DNA of 24,978 nucleotides. It comes from Dehalococcoidia bacterium (GTDB taxonomy: Bacteria > Chloroflexota > Dehalococcoidia > Dehalococcoidales > BS750m-G39). The notes beneath the pieces are model-generated. The model ran no database searches. It was not told where the DNA came from and saw only the letters and a list, made by a program, of their open reading frames with translations. Positions 14,119-22,767 of the stretch are shown in pieces (position 1 is the stretch's first letter; every line of letters starts with the position of its first letter). Made by a program: the position numbers and the translations under genes. The stretch is taken from the NCBI GenBank assembly GCA_030615425.1, contig JAUWZG010000004.1, positions 1-24,978 on the forward strand, read 5' to 3'.

Positions 14119-15312
14119 CTATCCCTTTAGTGCTGAGTATGAGTCCATACGCTCAGCCATAAAGTTGATAAAGCTTTGGATGTTCGCGTTGCGAGGAGGG
14201 GGGGTAAGGCGGGGCTTGGCTGGCACTTCACCCCGCTTGAGAGCGCGCTGGGCTACTAGCTCTCTGAGAACCAGTTTTCTCGTCTCCTGTCCACAAAGTT
14301 GGGAGTGATAAACAGTGCTGAGCCCCTGAAGCAACATATCCCGCAGGTGCACTGTGCCCCTTTCCTCGTGGAAGTGAGGGTTTCTGCTTTCTATCTGGAA
14401 TATTTCTATGCCGTCTTTGGCTATTTTCTGATTAGCCGTGGGTAATACCCCGCCGTAGTCTTCACAAAGGGAGACCAGTTCCTGCGGCTCAACGGCATAG
14501 CCGGAAGCAAAGGGGATTATTTTCGCCAGCTCGATGCTCATAGCATGCTCGCCGGCATTGCCTGTCTTTATGATATCGGTTTCAAACCCGGTATTGGCTG
14601 AGATTAAAGAATTCAGGCACTTATTGGTGGTTTCTGATACTCGCCCCCATTTTCTGAAGTAGATTTCGCCTGATATCTTCGGTTTGTATCGCCATAGAAT
14701 CCTGACCATGGCATACGGCGATTGTGAAATACTGAAGCCGGCAGCATAGCACTTTGTATATTCCCAGACTGACCCAGGAAAGTAATTATCGGCGTCAATA
14801 AAGCCGACATACTCCCTTCCTGCCAGCATGGCTATCAGCAAACCGACTACCATCCCCTCGCTTTTACCGTTCCTTACTGCCTTTCCCTCTTTATCCAGCA
14901 AATCGGTGTATTTAGCTCGAGCTAGAGCCTGAGCCAGAGACGGGTCTTTTTGGTGGATAATCAAGGCTGGGCGCTGAGTAAAGTGGCAATACTGTTCCAG
15001 AGTATCCCGTTCCATGCCGAATCTGTCAGTTGGCTCCTGCCCACTGTTAGAGATTACTATTATCAGGCACTCATGAGGAACGCCGCTGATAACCCCCTCA
15101 AAGAGCTTGAGCTTCTCATCCTTGACCGGGATAACGATAGCCAATTTCTTCTCAATCTCCTTAATAGTTTCCTCTTCCATCTTGTCTACGGCTATCGCTT
15201 CCTTAAGCGTCCCGTCGGCTCTCCTCCCGGAATCAAGCTCCAGGACCTTTTGCACATCATTTATCTTTATTGAGCCGAAGCGCTCGGTGTATCTTTGCTT
15301 TTCTATCCGCAT
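14119..15312 (-). CDS. mpgS: Mannosyl-3-phosphoglycerate synthase
   Basis: The 397-residue glycosyltransferase (GT55 type) makes mannosyl-3-phosphoglycerate from GDP-mannose and 3-phosphoglycerate, the first step to the compatible solute mannosylglycerate. The start RIEKQRYTERFG...VQKVLELDSG is typical. The nucleotide-binding part has LAIVIPVKDEKLKLFEGVIS and the metal-binding DAD motif at D173/D175 (GFIDADNYFPG). Length matches single-function MpgS. In Dehalococcoides the synthase and phosphatase are one fused protein; here they are separate. AGGGATAAGAAG precedes the ATG. The ProVXW transporter in the same window supports osmotic adaptation. Confidence 0.92.
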   Translation of the reverse strand: MRIEKQRYTERFGSIKINDVQKVLELDSGRRADGTLKEAIAVDKMEEETIKEIEKKLAIVIPVKDEKLKLFEGVISGVPHECLIIVISNSGQEPTDRFGMERDTLEQYCHFTQRPALIIHQKDPSLAQALARAKYTDLLDKEGKAVRNGKSEGMVVGLLIAMLAGREYVGFIDADNYFPGSVWEYTKCYAAGFSISQSPYAMVRILWRYKPKISGEIYFRKWGRVSETTNKCLNSLISANTGFETDIIKTGNAGEHAMSIELAKIIPFASGYAVEPQELVSLCEDYGGVLPTANQKIAKDGIEIFQIESRNPHFHEERGTVHLRDMLLQGLSTVYHSQLCGQETRKLVLRELVAQRALKRGEVPAKPRLTPPPRNANIQSFINFMAERMDSYSALKG

Positions 15313-15363
15313 CTTCTTATCCCTAACACCAGCAGATAGCTGGTACTAGCACAATAACAGCTT

Positions 15364-15393
15364 ATTATAAACATAATTCACTGAGTAAAGCAA
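15364..15393 (-). promoter_or_regulatory. Predicted promoter of mpgS and the phosphatase
   Basis: On the minus strand TTGCTT (15388-15393), an 18-base spacer and a perfect TATAAT (15364-15369) lie about 50 bases before mpgS. Confidence 0.5.
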
Positions 15394-15434
15394 AATGCAA
15401 ATCTGTTAGGGGATAAAATGGATCTCTAGCCGAC

Positions 15435-15463
15435 TGGAAAATATGCCATGAACAATGTAAAAT
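15435..15463 (+). promoter_or_regulatory. Weak predicted promoter of the cNMP-binding gene
   Basis: TGGAAA (15435-15440), 17 bases, then TAAAAT (15458-15463). It matches consensus only partly. Confidence 0.3.
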
Positions 15464-15514
15464 AGATTCCTGGGCAGTAAGCCACGATGCACAGAAAATT
15501 TTGGAGGGCAACAA

Positions 15515-15970
15515 ATGGACAAGCTAGAGGTACTGAAAAGGTCTGATATATTCCATTACCTAGACGATGAGGGTCTTAAGGCAATGGAACAGATGTGCAC
15601 TCCTGAAGTATTTGAGGCAGGGACAATCATATGCCGGCAGGACGAGGAGCATGAGAAGCTATATGTGATTGAAGAGGGACTGGTGTCCATTATGCTTGAG
15701 CTAGGGCCAACAGATAAGCGGCAAATCCAGGCTGCCTCCAATTTTGAATGTGTTGGCTGGTCAGCTTCGATACCACCATTCCGCACTGCTTGCGCCGCCA
15801 AAGCCCTGGAGAAGACAAAGGTGCTTGCCTTCAACGGGAAGGAACTGCGTAATCTGGTTTACACCAACCCCAGGCTGTGCGCTGAAATTGCCGGCGGTGT
15901 AGCCTACGTGATTTCACAAAGGCTGCGGGCGGCATTTACCCAACTTATGGGTGTCACCTACCAGGATTAA
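15515..15970 (+). CDS. Stand-alone cyclic-nucleotide-binding-domain protein
   Basis: The 151-residue protein is a Crp-type beta-roll: KRSDIFHYLDDEGLKAM, then FEAGTIICRQDEEHEKLYVI and EEGLVSIML. The domain ends with the long C-helix (residues about 115-145) and there is no helix-turn-helix, so it is not a Crp/Fnr repressor or activator by itself. The phosphate-binding cassette is poorly kept (GWSASIPPFRTACAAKAL), so cyclic nucleotide binding is uncertain; a redox or other ligand is possible. TTGGAGGGCAACAA gives a clear start. It lies 131 bases before acetyl-CoA synthetase on the same strand, so it may modulate that enzyme or simply be a neighbour. Confidence 0.82.
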   Translation: MDKLEVLKRSDIFHYLDDEGLKAMEQMCTPEVFEAGTIICRQDEEHEKLYVIEEGLVSIMLELGPTDKRQIQAASNFECVGWSASIPPFRTACAAKALEKTKVLAFNGKELRNLVYTNPRLCAEIAGGVAYVISQRLRAAFTQLMGVTYQD

Positions 15971-16101
15971 CCCTCTGCTATCATGACCGTTACGGCGGAG
16001 AGTCAGCCTCTGGCATAATCTAGTTTTGGTGATTTAACTAGCTACCGTTAGATTTGCGAACAATTAAGGAAAGGTTTTGAACTAGAAGGAGAGTCTCAGG
16101 C

Positions 16102-18069
16102 GTGGAAGAAGCGAAAACAATTACCTCTATGATGGAGGAGAAGAGGGTATTTAAGCCTCCAAAACAAATCAGTCAAAATGCGTATATAAAGAGCCTGACC
16201 GAATATAAGAAAATCTATCAAAGGTCTATTGACGACCCTGAGGGTTTCTGGGGAGAGCTGGCTGAGCAACTTGATTGGTATAAAAAGTGGGATAGGGTGC
16301 TGGTCGAAGATTTCAAGGAGGCCAAGCACGAATGGTTTGTTGGTGGTAAGCTCAATGTTAGTTATAACTGCCTGGACAGGCACCTTAAGACCTGGAGGAA
16401 GAACAAAGCCGCTCTCGTCTGGGAGGGAGACACTGGTGATAGTAAGACGCTAACCTATCAGCAACTGTATTATGAGGTGTGCAAGTTTGCCAATGTACTA
16501 AAGAAGCACGGTGTTAAGAAGGGTGACCGGGTATCTATCTATCTACCTATGATTCTTGAGCTGCCAATTGCTATGCTAGCCTGCGCCCGGATTGGGGCTA
16601 TTCACAGCGTTGTTTTCGGTGGTTTTAGTGCTGAGGCACTGAGGGATAGGATGTTGGACTGCGGGGCTAAAGTCCTTATCTGTGCCGATGGCTACTACCG
16701 TGGTGGTAGGATTATCAGGAGCAAAGACAATGCTGATATCGCCGCCGAGGCGTGTCCTGAGGTAAAGGATGTGATTGTGGTTAAGAGAGCCGATATCGGA
16801 GTAAAAATGCAGGCCGGTCGTGACTATTGGTGGGATAAAGAAATTACGGCTGAAGATATCAAGCCATATTGTGAGCCTGAGGTAATGGATGCTGAAGACC
16901 CCCTCTATATCCTCTATACCAGCGGTAGCACTGGAAAACCTAAGGGGGTTCTTCACACCCAGGCTGGCTATCTCCTGTTTTGCTACCAGAACCTCAAGTG
17001 GATATTCGATGTCAAGGAAGAGGATACCTTCTGGTGCACGGCAGATATCGGCTGGGTAACCGGGCATAGTTTTATCGTCTACGGACCATTAGCCTTTGGC
17101 GCCACCAGTCTGGTATTTGAAGGGGTTCCCACCTATCCCCACCCCGATAGATTCTGGGATGTTGTGGAAAAGTATCAGGTTAATATTTTCTATACTGCCC
17201 CTACTGCCCTTCGGGCGGTAATGAGAGAGGGCGATGAGTGGCCTAATAAGCATGACTTAAGCTCCTTGCGCGTCCTGGGCTCAGTTGGTGAACCGATTAA
17301 CCCTGAGGCTTGGATGTGGTATTACAATGTAGTGGGTAAGGGTAAGTGCCCAATCGTAGATACCTGGTGGCAGACGGAGACTGGTGGTATATTGATTACC
17401 CCTCTGCCCGGGGCTATTCCGCTGAAACCAGGCTCAGCTACATTGCCATTCCCTGGGGTTGAGCCGGCGGTGCTTAAGGAAAACGGTTCTGTTGCCGATG
17501 TCAACGAGGGTGGTTACCTGGTGATTAAGAAGCCTTGGCCAGGTTTGATGCGGCGGGTCTATGGTGAGCCAAAGAGGTTTAAAAAGACCTATTTTGTTCA
17601 GTTCCCCGGTATGTATACTACGGGAGATGGGGCTAGGGTGGATGATGATGGTTACTACTGGCTGATGGGGCGAATAGACGATGTTATTAATGTCTCCGGT
17701 CACCGCCTAGGTACCGCTGAGGTTGAAAGTGCTCTGGTATCCCATGGGTCGGTGGCTGAGGCTGCGGTTGTTGGCATGCCCCACGAGATTAAGGGGCAGG
17801 GCATATATGCCTTTGTTATTCTAAAAGCCCGTGTGGGGAAGTCTGATGCCCTCAAGAAGGAGCTGGTGGCTCACGTCCGTAAGGAGATTGGACCGATAGC
17901 TACACCAGATAAGCTCCAATTTGCTGACGGACTGCCCAAGACCAGAAGTGGCAAGATTATGCGCCGGATACTGACAAAGATTGCTGCTGGCGATGTTCAG
18001 AATTTGGGCGATACCAGTACCCTGGCTGACCCTTCAGTGGTTGATACCCTGGTTGAGGGAAAGCAGTAA
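16102..18069 (+). CDS. acs: Acetyl-CoA synthetase, AMP-forming
   Basis: The 655-residue enzyme activates acetate to acetyl-CoA with ATP, via acetyl-AMP. Visible motifs are the P-loop-like [11 protein letters not shown] (272-282), [41 protein letters not shown] and the C-terminal [10 protein letters not shown] with catalytic Lys618, the residue commonly acetylated for control. Length matches bacterial Acs. The start codon is GTG at 16102, supported by AAGGAGAG nine bases upstream. It is convergent with glutamine synthetase. Together with AOR it could feed aldehyde-derived acids or scavenged acetate into central carbon metabolism. Confidence 0.97.
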   Translation: MEEAKTITSMMEEKRVFKPPKQISQNAYIKSLTEYKKIYQRSIDDPEGFWGELAEQLDWYKKWDRVLVEDFKEAKHEWFVGGKLNVSYNCLDRHLKTWRKNKAALVWEGDTGDSKTLTYQQLYYEVCKFANVLKKHGVKKGDRVSIYLPMILELPIAMLACARIGAIHSVVFGGFSAEALRDRMLDCGAKVLICADGYYRGGRIIRSKDNADIAAEACPEVKDVIVVKRADIGVKMQAGRDYWWDKEITAEDIKPYCEPEVMDAEDPLYILYTSGSTGKPKGVLHTQAGYLLFCYQNLKWIFDVKEEDTFWCTADIGWVTGHSFIVYGPLAFGATSLVFEGVPTYPHPDRFWDVVEKYQVNIFYTAPTALRAVMREGDEWPNKHDLSSLRVLGSVGEPINPEAWMWYYNVVGKGKCPIVDTWWQTETGGILITPLPGAIPLKPGSATLPFPGVEPAVLKENGSVADVNEGGYLVIKKPWPGLMRRVYGEPKRFKKTYFVQFPGMYTTGDGARVDDDGYYWLMGRIDDVINVSGHRLGTAEVESALVSHGSVAEAAVVGMPHEIKGQGIYAFVILKARVGKSDALKKELVAHVRKEIGPIATPDKLQFADGLPKTRSGKIMRRILTKIAAGDVQNLGDTSTLADPSVVDTLVEGKQ

Positions 18070-18080
18070 AGGCAATAGTA

Positions 18081-18098
18081 GCCGGTACCTTAACCGGC
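18081..18098. terminator. Short hairpin between convergent acs and glutamine synthetase
   Basis: GCCGGT (18081-18086) pairs with ACCGGC (18093-18098) around a 6-base loop, in the 40-base gap between two converging genes. There is no T-run on either side, so termination by this element alone is doubtful. Confidence 0.35.
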
Positions 18099-18109
18099 AC
18101 TAAAAGATG

Positions 18110-19612
18110 TTACAAACAATGGAGATATTCGTCGACCAGCTTTTTTATCTCAGCTTCCTTACCATATAATCTCTCACTTAGGTCCTTATCGTTATAACTC
18201 TTAAGCTTTTTCACTATCTCATCTATTACTATGGGAGAAAAGACGCCGTCCTTCTGGTATATTTCACTATCTCTCAAAAGACTTTCAGCTGATTCCCAGC
18301 ATGAGCTAGGTAACTGAGGTAGTCTTTCCCGAACCTCCTTCTGCTCAGCGGAGAAAATGTTTACATCGATATAGAGTTTCTTAGCCAGTTTCAATGCTCC
18401 TTTCATCTCCAATCCATGTCGAGCAGCCACAGCTAGCCCGGCTAGTAACAAATGAATGTTAGCCGAACCATCAGGACAGCGAAATTCCACCGTCTGACTA
18501 TCCATAGACTCTGAAGATTCTCCCCTGTCCTGTGGGTTGGCATCCCTAGCCATATTATTAACATTTAACCAGCCTAGGGGAACTCTTACTAATACCGACC
18601 GGTTTCTATCACCCCAGCATATATTTGTAGGTGCTTCCTGATGGGGAACCAATCTTAAGTAAGAAGTGGGGACAGTATTACCAAAGGCAGTTAGGGAAGG
18701 AGCCAGAGTTAGATAGCCAGCAATAGCTTTTTTGGCTATATCGCTTAACTGGTTTCCTTCGATCATCATGTTCTTTCCATCTTTTACCAATCTTGTATGA
18801 ATATGAAGACCGCTACCGGCATGTCCAACCAAAATCTTGGGGGCAAAGCTGGTGGTCACCCCATACTTATACCCAATCATCCTTAACATCCACTTGGCAA
18901 TAACAATTTGGTCAGCGGCGTCTTCTATGGCCACAGGAAGAAATTCAACCTCGTGCTGCTCCATCTCCAGGTCTTCTCCAGCAATATCGCCAACTTCAGA
19001 ATGACCATACTTTATCTTTCCTCCCGCTTGAGTAATAGCTTGCATAGCCTCACATCTCAACCCCTCCCATTTAGAAAATGGGGCAGACTCATGGTAACCC
19101 CTCTGAGCGGTAACTGGATAAAACTGTTGCCTCTCATATAAAACATAATACTCCAGCTCCCCCATAGCCTCGAGAGTTAACCCGGTGCTACTCTTCAATA
19201 CCTGGTGAGCCTTTCTAACAATGTTCTCTGGAGAGCTTGGTAGCCGAACTCCTTCGTTTGTATAGTAAGAGCAAAGTATATCTACCGTGGGAATAGGAGA
19301 AAATGGGTTCACATACGCAGTTTTATACCGAGGAATAACGTATAGGTCACTTGAAGCCGCATCGATATAAGGCAATAGACTGGAACCGTCTACCCTTTCT
19401 CCCATTGACAGCAGGCGATCCAGTTGAGCTTTGCTGGTAATTACAAGATTGAGGGTCTTTAACCTACCGTCTCCTCCCACATACCGAAAGTTAACCATCT
19501 CAATATTCTTCGCTTCAATAAACCTGATCAGGTCTTGTTTAGTAAATTCTTCCGTTGGTTTTCCTAAGAACTGAACTATTTTGTTCGTATTCATTGCTAC
19601 TGTATCTTTCAT
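18110..19612 (-). CDS. Glutamine synthetase family protein, atypical
   Basis: The 500-residue protein has the glutamine-synthetase beta-grasp and catalytic domains: VDGSSLLPYI (74-83), the metal-site pair E152/E154 (GELEYYV), E211 in EQHEVEFLP, GSGLHIHTR with H260, NICWGDRNRSVLVRVP, and EFRCPDGSANIHLLLAGLAVA. It differs from standard GlnA: the loop before GSGxH is VGHA instead of DN, and the usual GQ before HE is EQ. It could be a true glutamine synthetase or a gamma-glutamyl ligase acting on another amine. The nearby glutamate dehydrogenase favours ammonia assimilation. The KLYIDV string lies near the position of the GlnA adenylylation site, but I cannot show it is used. An alternative start is Met7; a purine-rich GAGGGAG lies 11 bases before Met1. 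Confidence 0.88.
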   Translation of the reverse strand: MKDTVAMNTNKIVQFLGKPTEEFTKQDLIRFIEAKNIEMVNFRYVGGDGRLKTLNLVITSKAQLDRLLSMGERVDGSSLLPYIDAASSDLYVIPRYKTAYVNPFSPIPTVDILCSYYTNEGVRLPSSPENIVRKAHQVLKSSTGLTLEAMGELEYYVLYERQQFYPVTAQRGYHESAPFSKWEGLRCEAMQAITQAGGKIKYGHSEVGDIAGEDLEMEQHEVEFLPVAIEDAADQIVIAKWMLRMIGYKYGVTTSFAPKILVGHAGSGLHIHTRLVKDGKNMMIEGNQLSDIAKKAIAGYLTLAPSLTAFGNTVPTSYLRLVPHQEAPTNICWGDRNRSVLVRVPLGWLNVNNMARDANPQDRGESSESMDSQTVEFRCPDGSANIHLLLAGLAVAARHGLEMKGALKLAKKLYIDVNIFSAEQKEVRERLPQLPSSCWESAESLLRDSEIYQKDGVFSPIVIDEIVKKLKSYNDKDLSERLYGKEAEIKKLVDEYLHCL

Positions 19613-20087
19613 AACTTACTCATCTCCCTCTTGATTAGAAGCACCCAAAGCTCTTTGTTATCCTTGCCTTCTTCCCTGCTTCTCTTTGCCAATTTCCCCC
19701 CTTTTAAATAGTGTTTTCATCTGCATCGCCGCTTCTGATACACCCAGCGCTATCAACACCAATTATAATAGAAGTCGGCAAAAAAACAAAGGCGCAGGGG
19801 CGAAAACAATTAAGGGATTGACAAAAACGATTTGTCTAGTGTAGTTTAGGTAAACAGTTATCTATTGCTTAGTAAGGGGAATCATGGTCGGCGTTACCCA
19901 TAACGCCGGCATTTCCAAGATTGTTGCCCGAACAAGACCTATCGGTGTAATAAAGGGATAATTACCAAATATAATTAGGTGATCTTTACAATTGCTTCTG
20001 ACAAGTTGAATGATATTCATACATTTGGAGTATACTGCTGGTGCAAAGGAGTTCATTCAGTTCAGCCTTACGATGGGGAGGTTATAA
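19613..20087. other. 475-base AT-rich intergenic region
   Basis: Divergent gap between glutamine synthetase and the lipoprotein gene. It holds a perfect TATAAT on the minus strand (19762-19767) with a poor -35 TTTGTT 17 bases upstream, likely serving glutamine synthetase with a leader of about 140 bases. On the plus strand TTGACA (19818-19823) has a weak -10 (TAGTTT, 18 bases on). A hairpin, CGGCGTTA (19889-19896) with TAACGCCG (19901-19908), follows. TATACT (20031-20036) sits before the lipoprotein gene. No longer gene is supported. Confidence 0.5.
19884..19961 (+). CDS. Possible 25-residue ORF, unknown
   Basis: ATG at 19884 follows AAGGGGAATC, a fair ribosome-binding site, and opens MVGVTHNAGISKIVARTRPI before TAA at 19959. 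A weak promoter lies upstream and a hairpin lies inside its first codons. It may be a gene remnant, a leader peptide or chance. Confidence 0.25.
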   Translation: MVGVTHNAGISKIVARTRPIGVIKG

Positions 20088-20441
20088 ATGAATACAAAGT
20101 TGAAAATAGTCTTTGTACCCGTGATTATTTATCTTTTAGTATTTTTTGTTTTGGTTTCTTGTACTTGTATACACCCAGGCCCAATATTTAATATTGGGAA
20201 TAACTTTGATGAGCCCGTGACAGTATATTTTGAGGGGCAGAAAATGGGCAAAATCAATCCTGGAAAGAGTAAAATATTTTACCCCAATGAGGTCTTAAGC
20301 ACCACTAATACGGATTTATTGGTAGAATTAAAATCTAACTCAGGCGTATTGCTTTTTTCAAGACTATATACCTGGGATGAGTTACGCATTGTGCTGGAAA
20401 GCGTTCATGGGGAACCTTACTGGATAGGTGATGGGAAATAG
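20088..20441 (+). CDS. Small predicted lipoprotein, unknown function
   Basis: The 117-residue product has a signal peptide with a basic start (MNTKLK), a long hydrophobic core (7-23) and the lipobox L22-V-S-C25, so it should be lipid-anchored on the outer face of the membrane. The mature part (about 92 residues) looks like a small beta-rich domain: NFDEPVTVYFEGQKMGKINP and a repeat of aromatic strands. I do not recognise the family. GGGGAGGTTATAA is a strong ribosome-binding site. The gene is clearly more AT-rich than its neighbours, with many ATA, TTT and AAA codons, which may mark recent acquisition or relaxed selection. Confidence 0.75.
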   Translation: MNTKLKIVFVPVIIYLLVFFVLVSCTCIHPGPIFNIGNNFDEPVTVYFEGQKMGKINPGKSKIFYPNEVLSTTNTDLLVELKSNSGVLLFSRLYTWDELRIVLESVHGEPYWIGDGK

Positions 20442-20505
20442 ATATTTTCAATGCGCGATAACCATACCGGCGTGTTTGCTCTTTTATAATTGAGAGGGTT
20501 TTGGA

Positions 20506-20574
20506 ATGATGAATAAAGACGGCTTTTTGCCATTATTAGGCTTGCTTGCCATAAGCGGTTTGGGGAGCTGGTGA
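20506..20574 (+). CDS. Possible 22-residue hydrophobic leader peptide before hisF
   Basis: ATG ATG at 20506-20511 opens MMNKDGFLPLLGLLAISGLG and ends SW-TGA one base before the hisF ATG. GAGAGG lies about seven bases upstream. The hisF ribosome-binding site (GGGGAG) is inside this frame, so translating it could couple or tune hisF. It has no His run, so it is not a classical histidine attenuator. It could also be a small membrane peptide or chance. Confidence 0.35.
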   Translation: MMNKDGFLPLLGLLAISGLGSW

Positions 20575-20575
20575 G

Positions 20576-21352
20576 ATGAAAGGGATAAGAATTATACCCT
20601 GCCTGGATGTTAAGGGGGGGAGAGTGGTGAAGGGGGTAAAGTTTGTCAACCTGAAGGATGCCCGTGACCCGGTGGAGGCAGCCCAAGCCTACTGTCAGGA
20701 GGGGGCTGATGAGCTTGTTTTCCTGGATATCTTCGCTACTGTAGAGAATAGAAAGACAAGGCTGGAATGGGTTAAAAAGGTCTGTGATGTGGTTACTATC
20801 CCCTTCGCCGTCGGTGGTGGTATCGGTAGTATTGCGGATATGGCGGCACTAATCGACCTTGGTGTGGACAAGGTTTCCATAAATACCGCCGCAGTGAAGA
20901 GGCCGGAACTCATTAAGGAGGCTTGTAAGCAGTTTGGCAAGGAGAGGCTGGTGGTTGCCATTGACGGTAGGAAGAATCCACCGTCTAGTAACCTTCCTCG
21001 ACTTGAAGTAGTGGTCAAAAGCGGCACCGAGTCCACCGGGCTGGAGATTGTTAGCTGGGCAAGACGGGTGGAGGAGCTGGGTGCGGGAGAGATTTTGCTT
21101 ACCAGCAAGGATGCCGACGGGACAAAGGAGGGGTATGACCTGGAGATGACCAGGGCAGTAGCCGAGGCGGTAGCCATACCGGTGACTGCTTCCGGCGGAG
21201 CCGGTAAGCTAAAGCACCTTTATGATGCCGTGGTGACAGGCAAGGCATCGGCGGTGCTGGCTGCTTCCATCTTCCACTTTGGAGAGATATCTATACCTGA
21301 AGCCAAAAGATACCTAAGGGAAAGGGGAATACCGGTAAGTGGTGAGGATTAA
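20576..21352 (+). CDS. hisF: Imidazole glycerol phosphate synthase, cyclase subunit
   Basis: HisF closes the imidazole ring of histidine precursors using ammonia from HisH, yielding IGP and AICAR. The 258-residue (beta/alpha)8 barrel has the catalytic Asp11 (IIPCLDVKGGRVVKG) and Asp130 (VVAIDGRK), with phosphate-binding AVGGGIGS and VTASGGAGKL. A small variation is FLDIFATVENR where LDITAS is usual, and TSKDADGTKEGYD where TSM-D is common. Other his genes are not in the window. It is followed after 21 bases by gdhA on the same strand, so the two probably share a transcript. Confidence 0.97.
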   Translation: MKGIRIIPCLDVKGGRVVKGVKFVNLKDARDPVEAAQAYCQEGADELVFLDIFATVENRKTRLEWVKKVCDVVTIPFAVGGGIGSIADMAALIDLGVDKVSINTAAVKRPELIKEACKQFGKERLVVAIDGRKNPPSSNLPRLEVVVKSGTESTGLEIVSWARRVEELGAGEILLTSKDADGTKEGYDLEMTRAVAEAVAIPVTASGGAGKLKHLYDAVVTGKASAVLAASIFHFGEISIPEAKRYLRERGIPVSGED

Positions 21353-21373
21353 ATAATACCAAGGAGACAGGCT

Positions 21374-22624
21374 ATGAACAAAAAACCAACTTTATTTGAG
21401 ATGGCTCAAGCTCAGCTAGATGAAGCGGCTAGTATCTTGAAGCTCGATTCTGGTATTCATGCTATTCTTAGAGAACCTATGAAAGAGTTTCACGTATCTA
21501 TACCGGTGAAGATGGATAACGGGCAGACTAAGGTTTTTAAGGGGTTCAGGGTTCAGTATAACAATGCTCGTGGTCCCTGTAAGGGGGGTATTAGATTCCA
21601 CCCCGATGAGACAATTGATGTGGTTAGGGCTTTAGCTGCTTGGATGACCTGGAAATGCGCTACCGTAGATATTCCCCTTGGTGGTGGTAAAGGGGGAGTT
21701 ATTTGCAATCCTAAAGAGATGTCTGTCGGTGAGTTAGAAAGACTAAGCCGGGGCTATATAGACGCAATATGGGAGTTTATTGGTCCTGATAGGGACATCC
21801 CAGCACCAGATGTGTATACCAATCCGCAGATAATGGGCTGGATGATGGATGAGTATTCAAAATTAAGAGGGTATTGTATCCCGGGAGTAATAACCGGAAA
21901 GCCTTTAGCTGTAGGCGGTTCACTGGGCCGTGGTGATGCCACCGCCCGTGGCGGAGTATATACCATAATAGAAGCCGCCAAGCATCTAAATATTGATTTA
22001 TCCAAAGCAACAGTGGCAATTCAGGGCTATGGTAATGCCGGCTCAAATGCCGCCATTTTACTAAACGATATGGTAGGGACCAAGGTTATAGCCGTTAGCG
22101 ACTCCAAGGGTAGCATCTATAACCAGCAGGGCTTAGACCCACACCAGGTCTTAAAGCATAAAATGGAAACCGGCTCGGTTATAAACTTCCCCCAAGCAGA
22201 AAATATCAGTAATGCTGAACTGCTAGAACTAAACGTTGACATATTATGCCCGGCAGGACTAGAGACGGTGCTAACTGAGAAAAATGCCCCCCGAATTAAG
22301 GCAAGGATGGTAGCTGAACTGGCCAACGGCCCGACTACCCCTGAAGCCGACGAAATACTATACCGTAATGGGGTATTTAGCATACCTGATTTTCTATGCA
22401 ATGCTGGAGGCGTTACCGTTTCCTATTTTGAGTGGGTTCAAGGTCTAAATAGATTTTATTGGGATGAGGATGAGGTTCACCAGCGACTCGGTAAAATTAT
22501 GACCAAAGCATTTCAGGCTGTCTTAGCTGAATCCTTAGAGCGTAAGGTTAGTATGAGATTGGCAGCTTATATTGTTGCTGTAGCTCGTGTGGCAGAGGCG
22601 ATGAGACTTCGTGGCTGGGTATAA
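21374..22624 (+). CDS. gdhA: Glutamate dehydrogenase (Glu/Leu/Phe/Val family)
   Basis: This 416-residue enzyme interconverts glutamate and 2-oxoglutarate plus ammonia. Active-site residues are visible: K70 (KGGIRFHP), K94 (TWKCAT), K106 (PLGGGKGG) and D146 (PAPDVYT). The Rossmann nucleotide motif is GYGNAG (218-223), followed by an acidic VSDSKG, typical of NAD preference. NGPTTPEAD and [19 protein letters not shown] complete the family pattern. AAGGAGACAGGCT precedes the ATG. It is 21 bases downstream of hisF. With glutamine synthetase nearby it gives a nitrogen-assimilation or amino-acid-fermentation pair. Confidence 0.96.
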   Translation: MNKKPTLFEMAQAQLDEAASILKLDSGIHAILREPMKEFHVSIPVKMDNGQTKVFKGFRVQYNNARGPCKGGIRFHPDETIDVVRALAAWMTWKCATVDIPLGGGKGGVICNPKEMSVGELERLSRGYIDAIWEFIGPDRDIPAPDVYTNPQIMGWMMDEYSKLRGYCIPGVITGKPLAVGGSLGRGDATARGGVYTIIEAAKHLNIDLSKATVAIQGYGNAGSNAAILLNDMVGTKVIAVSDSKGSIYNQQGLDPHQVLKHKMETGSVINFPQAENISNAELLELNVDILCPAGLETVLTEKNAPRIKARMVAELANGPTTPEADEILYRNGVFSIPDFLCNAGGVTVSYFEWVQGLNRFYWDEDEVHQRLGKIMTKAFQAVLAESLERKVSMRLAAYIVAVARVAEAMRLRGWV

Positions 22625-22671
22625 GGACAATCCTGATAAATTGGAGCTGAACAAGTTGGGCAAATGCGCAA

Positions 22672-22692
22672 AGACATAGATTAACTATGTCT
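22672..22692. terminator. Hairpin between convergent gdhA and proW
   Basis: AGACATAG (22672-22679) pairs perfectly with CTATGTCT (22685-22692) around ATTAA. It lies between two converging genes and can work in either direction; on the minus strand it ends with TTTGCG. The T-run is short. The rest of the gap to 22767 shows nothing clear. Confidence 0.45.
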
Positions 22693-22767
22693 GCCGGAAG
22701 ACTGTGAACCGTAGCTGGTGCTGCTCCGGTACACCTCAGCCCTAGCTTATGCGGGCAGACCTTCAAG

